Source: an uncultured Pelagibacteraceae bacterium
GTDB taxonomy: Bacteria; Pseudomonadota; Alphaproteobacteria; Pelagibacterales; Pelagibacteraceae
Length of the DNA: 57,061 nt
Assembly (NCBI GenBank): GCA_902592675.1
Contig: CACJFJ010000008.1
Location: forward strand, 1-57,061
Direction: 5' to 3'
The notes beneath the pieces are model-generated. The model did not search any database. It saw nothing but the letters and a program-made list of their open reading frames with translations, and had not been told where the DNA came from. How positions within the stretch are numbered: the first letter of the stretch is position 1; every line of letters starts with the position of its first letter. The position numbers were made by a program, and so were the translations under genes. Shown here piece after piece: positions 50,554 through 57,061 of the stretch.

Positions 50554-50970
50554 ATGATCAAATATAACCTAATTTGTGTAGATTGTAGTGAGACTTTTGA
50601 TAGTTGGTTTAGTTCTTCAAAAGAATATGAAAGATTAAAAAAAAAAAATTTTATAAATTGTCATTATTGTGGAGAGAAAAATGTTAAAAAAAATTTAATG
50701 GCTCCTAGCTTAAAAAATAAAAGTAATCGAGCTGAAATTTTAAAAAATAAAAAATTTAAAAATACTATTAAAGAATATCAAAAATTTATAAAAGATAACT
50801 TTAAATATGTAGGTGAAAATTTTGCATATGAAGCAAGATCTATACATTATGATGAAAAAAAAAACTCCAAAGCAATTTATGGAAAAGCCTCTTATAAAGA
50901 AATTAAGGAACTAAATGAAGAAGGAATTGAAACAAGCACAATCCCATGGATTGAAGACAAGAATAATTAA
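50554..50970 (+). CDS. DUF1178 family protein
   Basis: A 138-residue protein of unknown function, from a family widespread in alphaproteobacteria. It starts MIKYNLICVDCSETFDSWFS with CxxC, then CHYCGEKNVKKNLMAPSL with a second CxxC, forming a probable zinc ribbon. The C-terminal half is helical with NFKYVGENFAYEARSIHYDE and ends IPWIED. It is 31 bases after argJ, converging on ubiG with a 4-base overlap. Confidence 0.85.
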   Translation: MIKYNLICVDCSETFDSWFSSSKEYERLKKKNFINCHYCGEKNVKKNLMAPSLKNKSNRAEILKNKKFKNTIKEYQKFIKDNFKYVGENFAYEARSIHYDEKKNSKAIYGKASYKEIKELNEEGIETSTIPWIEDKNN

Positions 50971-51695
50971 TTTTTTACAAACTTAGCAATATAATTTATA
51001 GATTTGTCTCGACTTAAACTCCATTCATCTTTTAATAGATTAAATTTCATTCCATCCAATTGTTCCAATTGAAAGTTATTTTTTTCTAAAATTTTTTGTA
51101 AATCATCTGGTTTAACAAATTTTTCCCAGTCGTGAGTGCCTATTGGAAGCCACTTGAGAAGATATTCAGCTCCTACAATTGCAAATAAATAGGATTTCAA
51201 GGTTTTGTTAAGTGTAGCAACAAACATGATACCTTTATTTTTTAAAAGTTTAGAACACGATTTTAAAAAAAACTCGACATCCTCTACATGTTCAATTATT
51301 TCCATGTTCAATATTACGTCGAATTCTGTAAATTCTTTAAAATTTTCAGGTGAGGCACAAAAATATTTAATATCAAGATTATTTTTTTCTGCATGTAATT
51401 TTGCGACCTTTATGTTTTTTTCAGATGCATCTATTCCTACCACTTTTGCACCTAGCCTACTCATGGGTTCAGACAATAATCCTCCACCACATCCAATATC
51501 CAAGATTTTAATGTTTTCCAAAGGACTATTTTTATTCTTTAAATTTAAGTTTTTAATTATATTGTTTTTAATATACGAGATCCTTATAGGATTAAATTTG
51601 TGAAGTGGTTTGAATTTACCCACTGGATTCCACCATTCTTCGGCAATTTGAGAAAATTTATCTATTTCTTTTTTATTAATTGTGCTAATTTTCAT
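50967..51695 (-). CDS. ubiG: Ubiquinone biosynthesis O-methyltransferase
   Basis: SAM-dependent methyltransferase that performs both O-methylations of ubiquinone. The 242 residues show EEWWNPVGKFKPLHKFNPIR (a UbiG-specific start), motif I LDIGCGGGLLSEPMSRLGA, GIDASEKNI, the catalytic-site region DVILNMEIIEHVED and the membrane-association segment 'YLLKWLPIGTHDWEKFVKP'. It is divergent from lysC over 66 bases, a conserved arrangement in alphaproteobacteria. Confidence 0.93.
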   Translation of the reverse strand: MKISTINKKEIDKFSQIAEEWWNPVGKFKPLHKFNPIRISYIKNNIIKNLNLKNKNSPLENIKILDIGCGGGLLSEPMSRLGAKVVGIDASEKNIKVAKLHAEKNNLDIKYFCASPENFKEFTEFDVILNMEIIEHVEDVEFFLKSCSKLLKNKGIMFVATLNKTLKSYLFAIVGAEYLLKWLPIGTHDWEKFVKPDDLQKILEKNNFQLEQLDGMKFNLLKDEWSLSRDKSINYIAKFVKN

Positions 51696-51761
51696 TTGTC
51701 TGTTAACATTATATCGAACATGTATTTTATCAATTTATTTTAATTATAAAAATATTTTATC

Positions 51762-52976
51762 ATGAAAATTGTAGTTTTAAAGTTTGGGGGTACATCAGTT
51801 GGTAGTATAAATAAAATAAAAAAAGTAGCCAAAATAATTAGTAATTATAGAGATAAAAAATATAAGGTTATTGTTGTATCCTCTGCGATGAGTGGTGTAA
51901 CTAATGAATTAATAAGAAAATCAAAAAAAATAAGTAATAATTTTTCTGATGAGGAGTACGATGTCTTGGTCTCTTCAGGTGAACAGGCGGCATGTGCTTT
52001 AATTGCAGGGTGTTTGGTTAATAATGGAATTAAAGCTAGATCTTGGCTAGCTTGGCAGATACCAATATTAACAACTAATATTCATAAACACTCAAGAATT
52101 CATACTGTTAACACTAAAAGTATTTTAAAATATTTAAAAGAAGGTGGCATCCCAATAATTACTGGTTTTCAAGGAATTAACAATAAAAGTAGAATGACCA
52201 CAATAGGAAGAGGTGGATCTGACTCTAGTGCAATTTTGATAGCAAAGTTTTTTAAAGCTGAGAGATGTATAATTTATACTGATGTTGAGGGAGTGTTTAC
52301 AACAGATCCCAATAAATTAAATAAAGCAAAAAAAATAAAAGTTATTTCGTATGAAGAAATGCTTGAAATGGCATCCCTAGGTGCCAAAGTCATGCAGCCT
52401 GTATCAATTCAAGACGCAAGACTCAATAGAATAAATATTGAGGTGAAGTCCTCATTTATAAAAAAATCTGGAACGCTCATTACAAAACGATCTAATATTA
52501 TAGATCAAAAAATAATAACTGGGATATCTTGTACACAGAATGATGCAAAAGTTTCATTAATAGGCGTTAAAGATAGACCAGGAGTAGCAGCGTCTATTTT
52601 TCAACCATTATCCAGAAGTTTAATTAACGTTGACATGGTTGTTCAAAATATTTCATCAAATGGTAAAGAGACAGATTTGACTTTTACAATTAAAAGTGAG
52701 GATTTAAATAAAACAAGAAAAGCGATTTTAGAGAATAAAAATATAAAATTTAGAAATTTACTGTTTAAAAAAGGAGTTTCAAAAATTTCTGTTATTGGAG
52801 TTGGAATGATAACTACGCCTGGCGTAACTTTTAGAATGTTTAAAGCTTTAGCCTCTAAAAAGATAAATATCCAAGTTATTTCAACATCTGAAATTAAAAT
52901 TTCTGTTTTAATAGACAAAAAAGATCTTAAAAAAGCTTTAAATGTACTTCATAATGAATTTAAATTAGAAAAATAA
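51762..52976 (+). CDS. lysC: Aspartate kinase
   Basis: First step of the aspartate family (lysine, threonine, methionine, diaminopimelate). The kinase domain has [11 protein letters not shown] (about 4-14), [29 protein letters not shown] and [13 protein letters not shown]. Two C-terminal ACT domains (from about 260) have [20 protein letters not shown] and [13 protein letters not shown], the usual site for lysine/threonine feedback inhibition. It is followed by ispG after one base. Confidence 0.94.
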   Translation: MKIVVLKFGGTSVGSINKIKKVAKIISNYRDKKYKVIVVSSAMSGVTNELIRKSKKISNNFSDEEYDVLVSSGEQAACALIAGCLVNNGIKARSWLAWQIPILTTNIHKHSRIHTVNTKSILKYLKEGGIPIITGFQGINNKSRMTTIGRGGSDSSAILIAKFFKAERCIIYTDVEGVFTTDPNKLNKAKKIKVISYEEMLEMASLGAKVMQPVSIQDARLNRINIEVKSSFIKKSGTLITKRSNIIDQKIITGISCTQNDAKVSLIGVKDRPGVAASIFQPLSRSLINVDMVVQNISSNGKETDLTFTIKSEDLNKTRKAILENKNIKFRNLLFKKGVSKISVIGVGMITTPGVTFRMFKALASKKINIQVISTSEIKISVLIDKKDLKKALNVLHNEFKLEK

Positions 52977-52977
52977 A

Positions 52978-54075
52978 ATGAACATAAGGCCGTTTAGAAA
53001 TATTAATAGAAGAAAAACTAAAGTAATAAGTGTTGGTAATCTAAAAATTGGTGGTGAAAATCCTATTTCAGTTCAATCTATGACAAATACTTTAACTACA
53101 GATATTCAAGCAACTATAAAACAAATTAATGAAATAACTGATGCAGGTGCAGACTTAGTGAGAGTTTCTTGTCCAGATAAAGAGTCTACTGATGCTCTCA
53201 AGAAGATAGCCAGCTCTGTCAATATTCCCATAGTGGCAGATATTCATTTTCACTACAAAAGAGCTATCGAAGCAGCCCTAAACGGAGCTGATTGTTTGAG
53301 AATTAATCCTGGTAATATTGGGGAGAAAAAAAAAATAAAAGAGGTAATAAAAGCAGCCAAAGATAATAATTGTTCTATTAGGGTTGGAGTTAACGCTGGC
53401 TCTTTAGAAAAAGATATTTTAGAGAAATTTAAAGAACCATGTCCTGAGGCACTGGTTGAAAGTGCTATTAGAAATGTAAATATTTTAGAGAATGAAGATT
53501 TTGTGAATTTAAAAGTAAGTGTAAAATCATCAGATGTTTTCCTCTCAATAGGTGCTTATAAACAATTATCAGAGAAAATAGATTATCCTCTTCATATCGG
53601 TATTACCGAGGCAGGAAGTTTTTTGCCTGGAACTATTAAATCATCTGTCGGTTTTGGTGCTTTATTATTAGATGGGATTGGAGATACGATAAGAGTCTCT
53701 TTATCTGACGATCCAGTTCAAGAAGTCAAGGTTGGGAATGAGATACTGAAATCTTTAAACCTTCGTCATAGAGGTGTTAAAATTATCTCATGCCCTTCGT
53801 GTGCTAGACAAGGATTCCAAGTAATAGATACAGTCAAAATTCTAGAACAAAAGCTTTCCCATATTAAAACTCCAATTACGCTATCAATAATTGGATGCGT
53901 AGTTAATGGCCCAGGTGAAGCTGCTCTAACTGATATTGGTATAACAGGCGGTGGAAAAGGAAATAATATGCTTTACTTATCTGGTATTCAAACTGAGAAG
54001 GTTCTTACAAATAATATTATTGATAAAGTCGTAGAGGAAGTTCAGAGAAAAGCTGCTGAAATAGAAAACAATTAA
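52978..54075 (+). CDS. ispG: 4-hydroxy-3-methylbut-2-enyl diphosphate synthase (flavodoxin)
   Basis: Iron-sulfur enzyme of the MEP isoprenoid route. The 365 residues show [20 protein letters not shown] near the start, the TIM-barrel part with [15 protein letters not shown] and [13 protein letters not shown], and the cluster ligands in [13 protein letters not shown] (family CPSCGR) and [11 protein letters not shown] (Cys and Glu). It lies between lysC and prfA where some relatives have ptsP. It is coupled to lysC by one base and to prfA by two. Confidence 0.94.
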   Translation: MNIRPFRNINRRKTKVISVGNLKIGGENPISVQSMTNTLTTDIQATIKQINEITDAGADLVRVSCPDKESTDALKKIASSVNIPIVADIHFHYKRAIEAALNGADCLRINPGNIGEKKKIKEVIKAAKDNNCSIRVGVNAGSLEKDILEKFKEPCPEALVESAIRNVNILENEDFVNLKVSVKSSDVFLSIGAYKQLSEKIDYPLHIGITEAGSFLPGTIKSSVGFGALLLDGIGDTIRVSLSDDPVQEVKVGNEILKSLNLRHRGVKIISCPSCARQGFQVIDTVKILEQKLSHIKTPITLSIIGCVVNGPGEAALTDIGITGGGKGNNMLYLSGIQTEKVLTNNIIDKVVEEVQRKAAEIENN

Positions 54076-54077
54076 AA

Positions 54078-55148
54078 ATGATCCCACAAAAAACTATAGA
54101 GGAACTAATTAACAAACACTCTATTCTTGAAAAAGATTTGTCCTCAGGAAAGATAGATAAGAAATTTTTTGCAGAAAAATCTAAAGAGTATTCAGATTTA
54201 AACGAAATAGTAAAAGATGCAAAAAAATATATTTCTTTTGAAAAGGAAAAATTAGAATTAGAAAAAATTCTTAATGACAAAACCATAGATGATGAATTAA
54301 AAAAAATGGCGGAAATTGAATTAAATGATTTGAAAGAACAATTTAAAAAAAATGAAAAAAAATTAAAATTATTTCTTCTTCCAAAAGATGAAGCTGATAA
54401 AAAAAATGCAATAATTGAAATTAGGGCTGGGACTGGAGGTCTTGAAGCAAGTTTATTTGCTGGAGATCTTTTTAAAATGTATGAGAAAGTGAGTAATAAA
54501 AAAAAGTGGTCTCTTGAGATGATTTCTATTTCAAAAAGTGAGGCCGGAGGTTTAAAAGAGGTTATAGCATCTATTAAGGGTACAAATATTTACTCTACTC
54601 TGAAATACGAAAGTGGTGTTCATAGAGTTCAAAGAGTTCCAGATACTGAAACTCAAGGAAGAGTTCACACTTCTGCAGCAACAGTTGCAGTTTTGCCTGA
54701 AGCTGAGGAAATAGATCTCAAAATAAATGAGGCAGATTTAAGAATTGATGTTTTTAGAGCAGGAGGTCCTGGCGGTCAATCTGTGAATACTACTGACAGC
54801 GCAGTAAGAATAACTCATATACCAACTGGCTTATCAGTTTCACAACAGGATGAAAAATCTCAGCATAAAAATAAATCTAAAGGTATGAAGATTTTAAGAT
54901 CACGTTTATACGAATTAGAAAGATCTAGAATTGAAAAGGAAAGATCAAAAGATAGAAAAAGTAAAATTGGAACAGGCGATAGATCTGAGAGAATTAGGAC
55001 TTATAATTTTCCCCAAGGAAGAGTAACAGACCATAGAATTAATTTAACTTTACATAAATTAGAAGAATTCCTTGAAGGAGAAGCCTTTGACGAAATGATA
55101 GAGTCTTTAACACTTCAAGCACAAGAAGAAAGTTTAAGTAATCTTTAA
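54078..55148 (+). CDS. prfA: Peptide chain release factor 1
   Basis: Recognises UAA and UAG and triggers peptide release. The 356 residues contain the GGQ motif in [24 protein letters not shown] (given as '[17 protein letters not shown]', about 227-243), the codon-reading loop with [20 protein letters not shown] (P-D-T at the PxT position), and an N-terminal coiled domain. prmC, which methylates the GGQ glutamine, follows after 4 bases. Confidence 0.95.
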   Translation: MIPQKTIEELINKHSILEKDLSSGKIDKKFFAEKSKEYSDLNEIVKDAKKYISFEKEKLELEKILNDKTIDDELKKMAEIELNDLKEQFKKNEKKLKLFLLPKDEADKKNAIIEIRAGTGGLEASLFAGDLFKMYEKVSNKKKWSLEMISISKSEAGGLKEVIASIKGTNIYSTLKYESGVHRVQRVPDTETQGRVHTSAATVAVLPEAEEIDLKINEADLRIDVFRAGGPGGQSVNTTDSAVRITHIPTGLSVSQQDEKSQHKNKSKGMKILRSRLYELERSRIEKERSKDRKSKIGTGDRSERIRTYNFPQGRVTDHRINLTLHKLEEFLEGEAFDEMIESLTLQAQEESLSNL

Positions 55149-55152
55149 TATT

Positions 55153-55998
55153 ATGAATATATGTAATGCATTAATTGAAGGTGCAGAAATTCTTAAAAAA
55201 AATTCAATCTCATCTGCACAATTAGACAGTGAAATTTTAATGTCTAAGGCAATAGACAAAAGTAGAGAGTATGTTCTTACAAATAGTTTGGAAAAGCTTG
55301 ATCAAAAAAGTTTGTCTTTATTTAGTGATCTGATAAAGTCTAGATCATTTGGAAAGCCAATAGCTTATTTGACAAAAAAAAAATTTTTTTGGAAATATGA
55401 GTTTGATATAACTGAAGATGTCTTGATACCAAGACCTGATACAGAAGTTTTAGTTGAAAGTATTCTAAAATTGACGAAAAATAGAACTAAACTTTCTGTT
55501 TTAGATATTGGAGTGGGTTCAGGCTGCCTGCTTCTCTCTATTATTAAAGAAAAAAAAAGTTTTAGAGGTGTTGGAATAGATGTTAGTAAAAAATGCATTC
55601 ATACCAGTTCTTTCAATGCTTTTAAGCTCGGAGTTAAGAATAAAGTAAAGTTTTTTAATTCTAATATTGACAATTTTAAATTTGGCAAATATGATTTAAT
55701 CATATCTAATCCTCCATATATAAAAAGTTTTGAATTAAAATATTTGGAAAAAGATATTGTTGATTTTGAGCCTATAGTAGCACTTGATGGTGGATTAGAC
55801 GGATTATCAGAAATCAGAAAAGTTATAAAAAATTCATCTGAACTGATAAAGAAAAATGGGAAATTAGTTTTGGAAATAGCTTTTAACCAAAAACAGAAAG
55901 TGAAATCAATTTTGTTTAATAACGGGTTTTATGCTAACAAAATTATAAAAGATCTTGCAGGAAAAGATAGATGCATAATAAGTACAAAAATTAAATAA
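55153..55998 (+). CDS. prmC: Release factor glutamine methyltransferase
   Basis: Methylates the GGQ glutamine of release factors. The 281 residues contain DVLIPRPDTEVLVES, SAM motif I in VLDIGVGSGCLLLSI, and the substrate-glutamine NPPY motif in DLIISNPPYIKS (about 190). The N-terminal helical domain that contacts the release factor is present. Ordering prfA-prmC-DUF4167 is typical of alphaproteobacteria. The next gene starts 9 bases downstream. Confidence 0.93.
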   Translation: MNICNALIEGAEILKKNSISSAQLDSEILMSKAIDKSREYVLTNSLEKLDQKSLSLFSDLIKSRSFGKPIAYLTKKKFFWKYEFDITEDVLIPRPDTEVLVESILKLTKNRTKLSVLDIGVGSGCLLLSIIKEKKSFRGVGIDVSKKCIHTSSFNAFKLGVKNKVKFFNSNIDNFKFGKYDLIISNPPYIKSFELKYLEKDIVDFEPIVALDGGLDGLSEIRKVIKNSSELIKKNGKLVLEIAFNQKQKVKSILFNNGFYANKIIKDLAGKDRCIISTKIK

Positions 55999-56007
55999 TG
56001 AAGATTT

Positions 56008-56394
56008 ATGGTAACTTTTAGAAATAATAATCGTAGAAATAACTTTAGAAGATCAGATAGAAATTTTAAGTCAGGGGGAGATCGAACTAAATTCAACTCA
56101 AATTTTTCAAATAATGAAAATTTCCAAAGGAAGACTCCAGGTAGAAACAATCATAATGCACCAAAACTGATAGAAAAATATAATAATTTAGCAAGAGAGG
56201 CTTTATCTGTAGGTGATAAAATATTATCTGAAAATTATTTCCAACATGCTGATCACTTTACAAGAATTTTAAGCGAACAAGAAATGCATAAAAAATCTAA
56301 ATTGAATGAGAATAATTCTGTTACGCCTGATCCATCCTCAAATAATGAAAAAAAAGAGATTTCAAAATCAGATACAATTACTTCAAACCAATAA
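56008..56394 (+). CDS. DUF4167 domain protein
   Basis: A 128-residue basic protein of unknown function. The N-terminal 45 residues are rich in Asn, Arg and Phe (FRNNNRRNNFRRSDRNF), resembling RNA-binding low-complexity segments. The DUF4167 core follows: LIEKYNNLAREALSVGDKIL and ENYFQHADHFTRIL, which is highly characteristic. The C-terminal tail is hydrophilic. It follows prmC as in other alphaproteobacteria, and its 3' end overlaps the convergent peptidase gene by 17 bases. Confidence 0.85.
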   Translation: MVTFRNNNRRNNFRRSDRNFKSGGDRTKFNSNFSNNENFQRKTPGRNNHNAPKLIEKYNNLAREALSVGDKILSENYFQHADHFTRILSEQEMHKKSKLNENNSVTPDPSSNNEKKEISKSDTITSNQ

Positions 56395-57061
56395 TTTTTT
56401 CTGATCTTAATACATCTAATTTAATTTTCTTGGTTTCAAAAATTTCTCTATCTAGTCCTTTAAGAATTTTTCCAGATGGAAGTTTTAAAGTTTGTGAATT
56501 AATTTTTTTTCCGTTGACGATAACTTCGTAATGTAAATGCGGACCTGTTGATTTACCTGTTGAACCTACATAGCCAATAATTTGAGCCTGCTTAACCCTT
56601 ACTCCACTTCTTATTCCTTTTGCAAATTTTGACATGTGCGCATAAACAGTTTTGTAAGTTGAATTATGTTTTATTACTACACAATTTCCTCCACCCCCAC
56701 ACCATCCAGCTTTTTTTATCACGCCGTCTCCAGAAGCCATTATAGGAGTACCCATTGGTGCAGCAAAATCTGTTCCTTTGTGCATTTTGTTGAAACCATC
56801 AATAGGATGTTTTCTCATGCCAAAAGGTGATGATAGTCTTGCTCCATTAATAGGAGTTTTCATCAATGCTTTTTTTACACTTTTTCCATTTTTATCATAA
56901 TGACCTTCGCTTCCTTTTTTATCAAAGTAATAAAATGCATTGTCTTGACCACTTAGATTCAAATTTGCGAAAATTATATTACCAGTTTGAATAGTTTTTC
57001 CCCTTTTCATCTTTGAAGACTTCATACATAATCTGAAAACTATCTTTTTTTTGAATGTCTC
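56378..57061 (-). CDS. M23-family murein endopeptidase, C-terminal part, apparent frameshift
   Basis: Lysostaphin-type zinc peptidase acting on cell-wall cross-links. The catalytic domain is complete: GARLSSPFGMRKHPIDGFNKMHKGTDFAAP (family SxFGxRxxP...HxGxD, zinc His and Asp), VVIKHNSTYKTVYAHM, and the zinc-binding GPHLHYEV. Upstream, the frame's natural-looking protein (DIQKKDSFQIMYEVFKDEKG) is in another frame and joins at the A4-G4-A5 run at 56995-57007: removing one base gives DEKGKTIQTG. So the ATG at 57025 is not the true start and the gene continues past the window. A real frameshift or a sequencing error is possible. Confidence 0.85.
   Translation of the reverse strand, partial: ETFKKKIVFRLCMKSSKMKRGKTIQTGNIIFANLNLSGQDNAFYYFDKKGSEGHYDKNGKSVKKALMKTPINGARLSSPFGMRKHPIDGFNKMHKGTDFAAPMGTPIMASGDGVIKKAGWCGGGGNCVVIKHNSTYKTVYAHMSKFAKGIRSGVRVKQAQIIGYVGSTGKSTGPHLHYEVIVNGKKINSQTLKLPSGKILKGLDREIFETKKIKLDVLRSEKIIGLK

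Noticed and set aside
1-57061. CRISPR arrays, prophage, insertion sequences or toxin-antitoxin pairs
   Set aside because: No spaced direct repeats, transposase, integrase, phage structural or toxin-like genes were seen.

Overview
The window is very AT-rich and densely packed, and looks like a free-living alphaproteobacterium of the SAR11/Pelagibacterales type. Genes are short, spacers are tiny and stop/start overlaps are common. Several gene orders are typical of alphaproteobacteria: rpmH-rnpA-yidD-yidC-argB-dapD-dapE, pyrF-trpF-trpB-trpA-accD-folC, murA-DUF2948-hisD, ubiG/lysC, prfA-prmC-DUF4167 and ffs-dnaX. No prophage, integrase, transposase or CRISPR array was seen. Content is mostly core metabolism and information processing.

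Layout. 1-480: broken ends of two unrecognised genes. 481-2671 (+): def-fmt-truA. 3142-2651 and 10064-3172 (-): a long cluster running rpmH, rnpA, yidD, yidC, argB, a HAD phosphatase, dapD, dapE, a histone-deacetylase-fold enzyme and a SET-domain methyltransferase. 10157-18883 (+): a VTT membrane protein, tRNA-Thr (-), two small ORFs, dcd, murA, DUF2948, hisD, infA, tRNA-Phe, a cold-shock protein, a 33-residue ORF, tRNA-His, hisS, hisZ and hisG. 19031-22640 (+): rmuC, a PD-(D/E)XK nuclease, sbcB and thioredoxin. 34549-22637 (-): rnd, kdsD, lptC, lptB, aroA, rpsA, ihfB, pyrF, trpF, trpB, trpA, accD, folC. 34566-43282: an NDUFA9-like protein, broken gcrA (-), argD, argF, cytochrome c (-), kdsB, pheA, SRP RNA, dnaX, ybaB, recR. 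43275-57061: glcB (-), accA, secA (-), argJ, DUF1178, ubiG (-), lysC, ispG, prfA, prmC, DUF4167 and an M23 peptidase (-) cut by the window end.

How the genes work together. Arginine (argB, argJ, argD, argF), lysine (lysC, dapD, dapE), histidine (hisD, hisZ, hisG), tryptophan, and phenylalanine/chorismate (aroA, pheA) biosynthesis are all represented. So are peptidoglycan and Kdo-LPS synthesis and export (murA, kdsB, kdsD, lptB, lptC), fatty-acid initiation (accA, accD) and protein export (secA, yidC, yidD).

Most unusual signals. (1) The cell-cycle regulator gene gcrA is split by a 47-nt GC-rich insert that folds into a near-perfect hairpin and sits between two glycine codons, a geometry like a translational bypass element; the rest of the gene is intact. 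(2) All three tRNAs have non-standard T-loops, and tRNA-Phe and tRNA-His both carry A18 with G55 instead of the usual G18 with U55. (3) tRNA-His lacks an encoded G-1, has A73, and ends 4 nt before the start of its own divergent synthetase gene. (4) AccA ends in an apparent transmembrane helix. Apparent single-base frameshifts in homopolymers occur at both window edges and may be sequencing errors.
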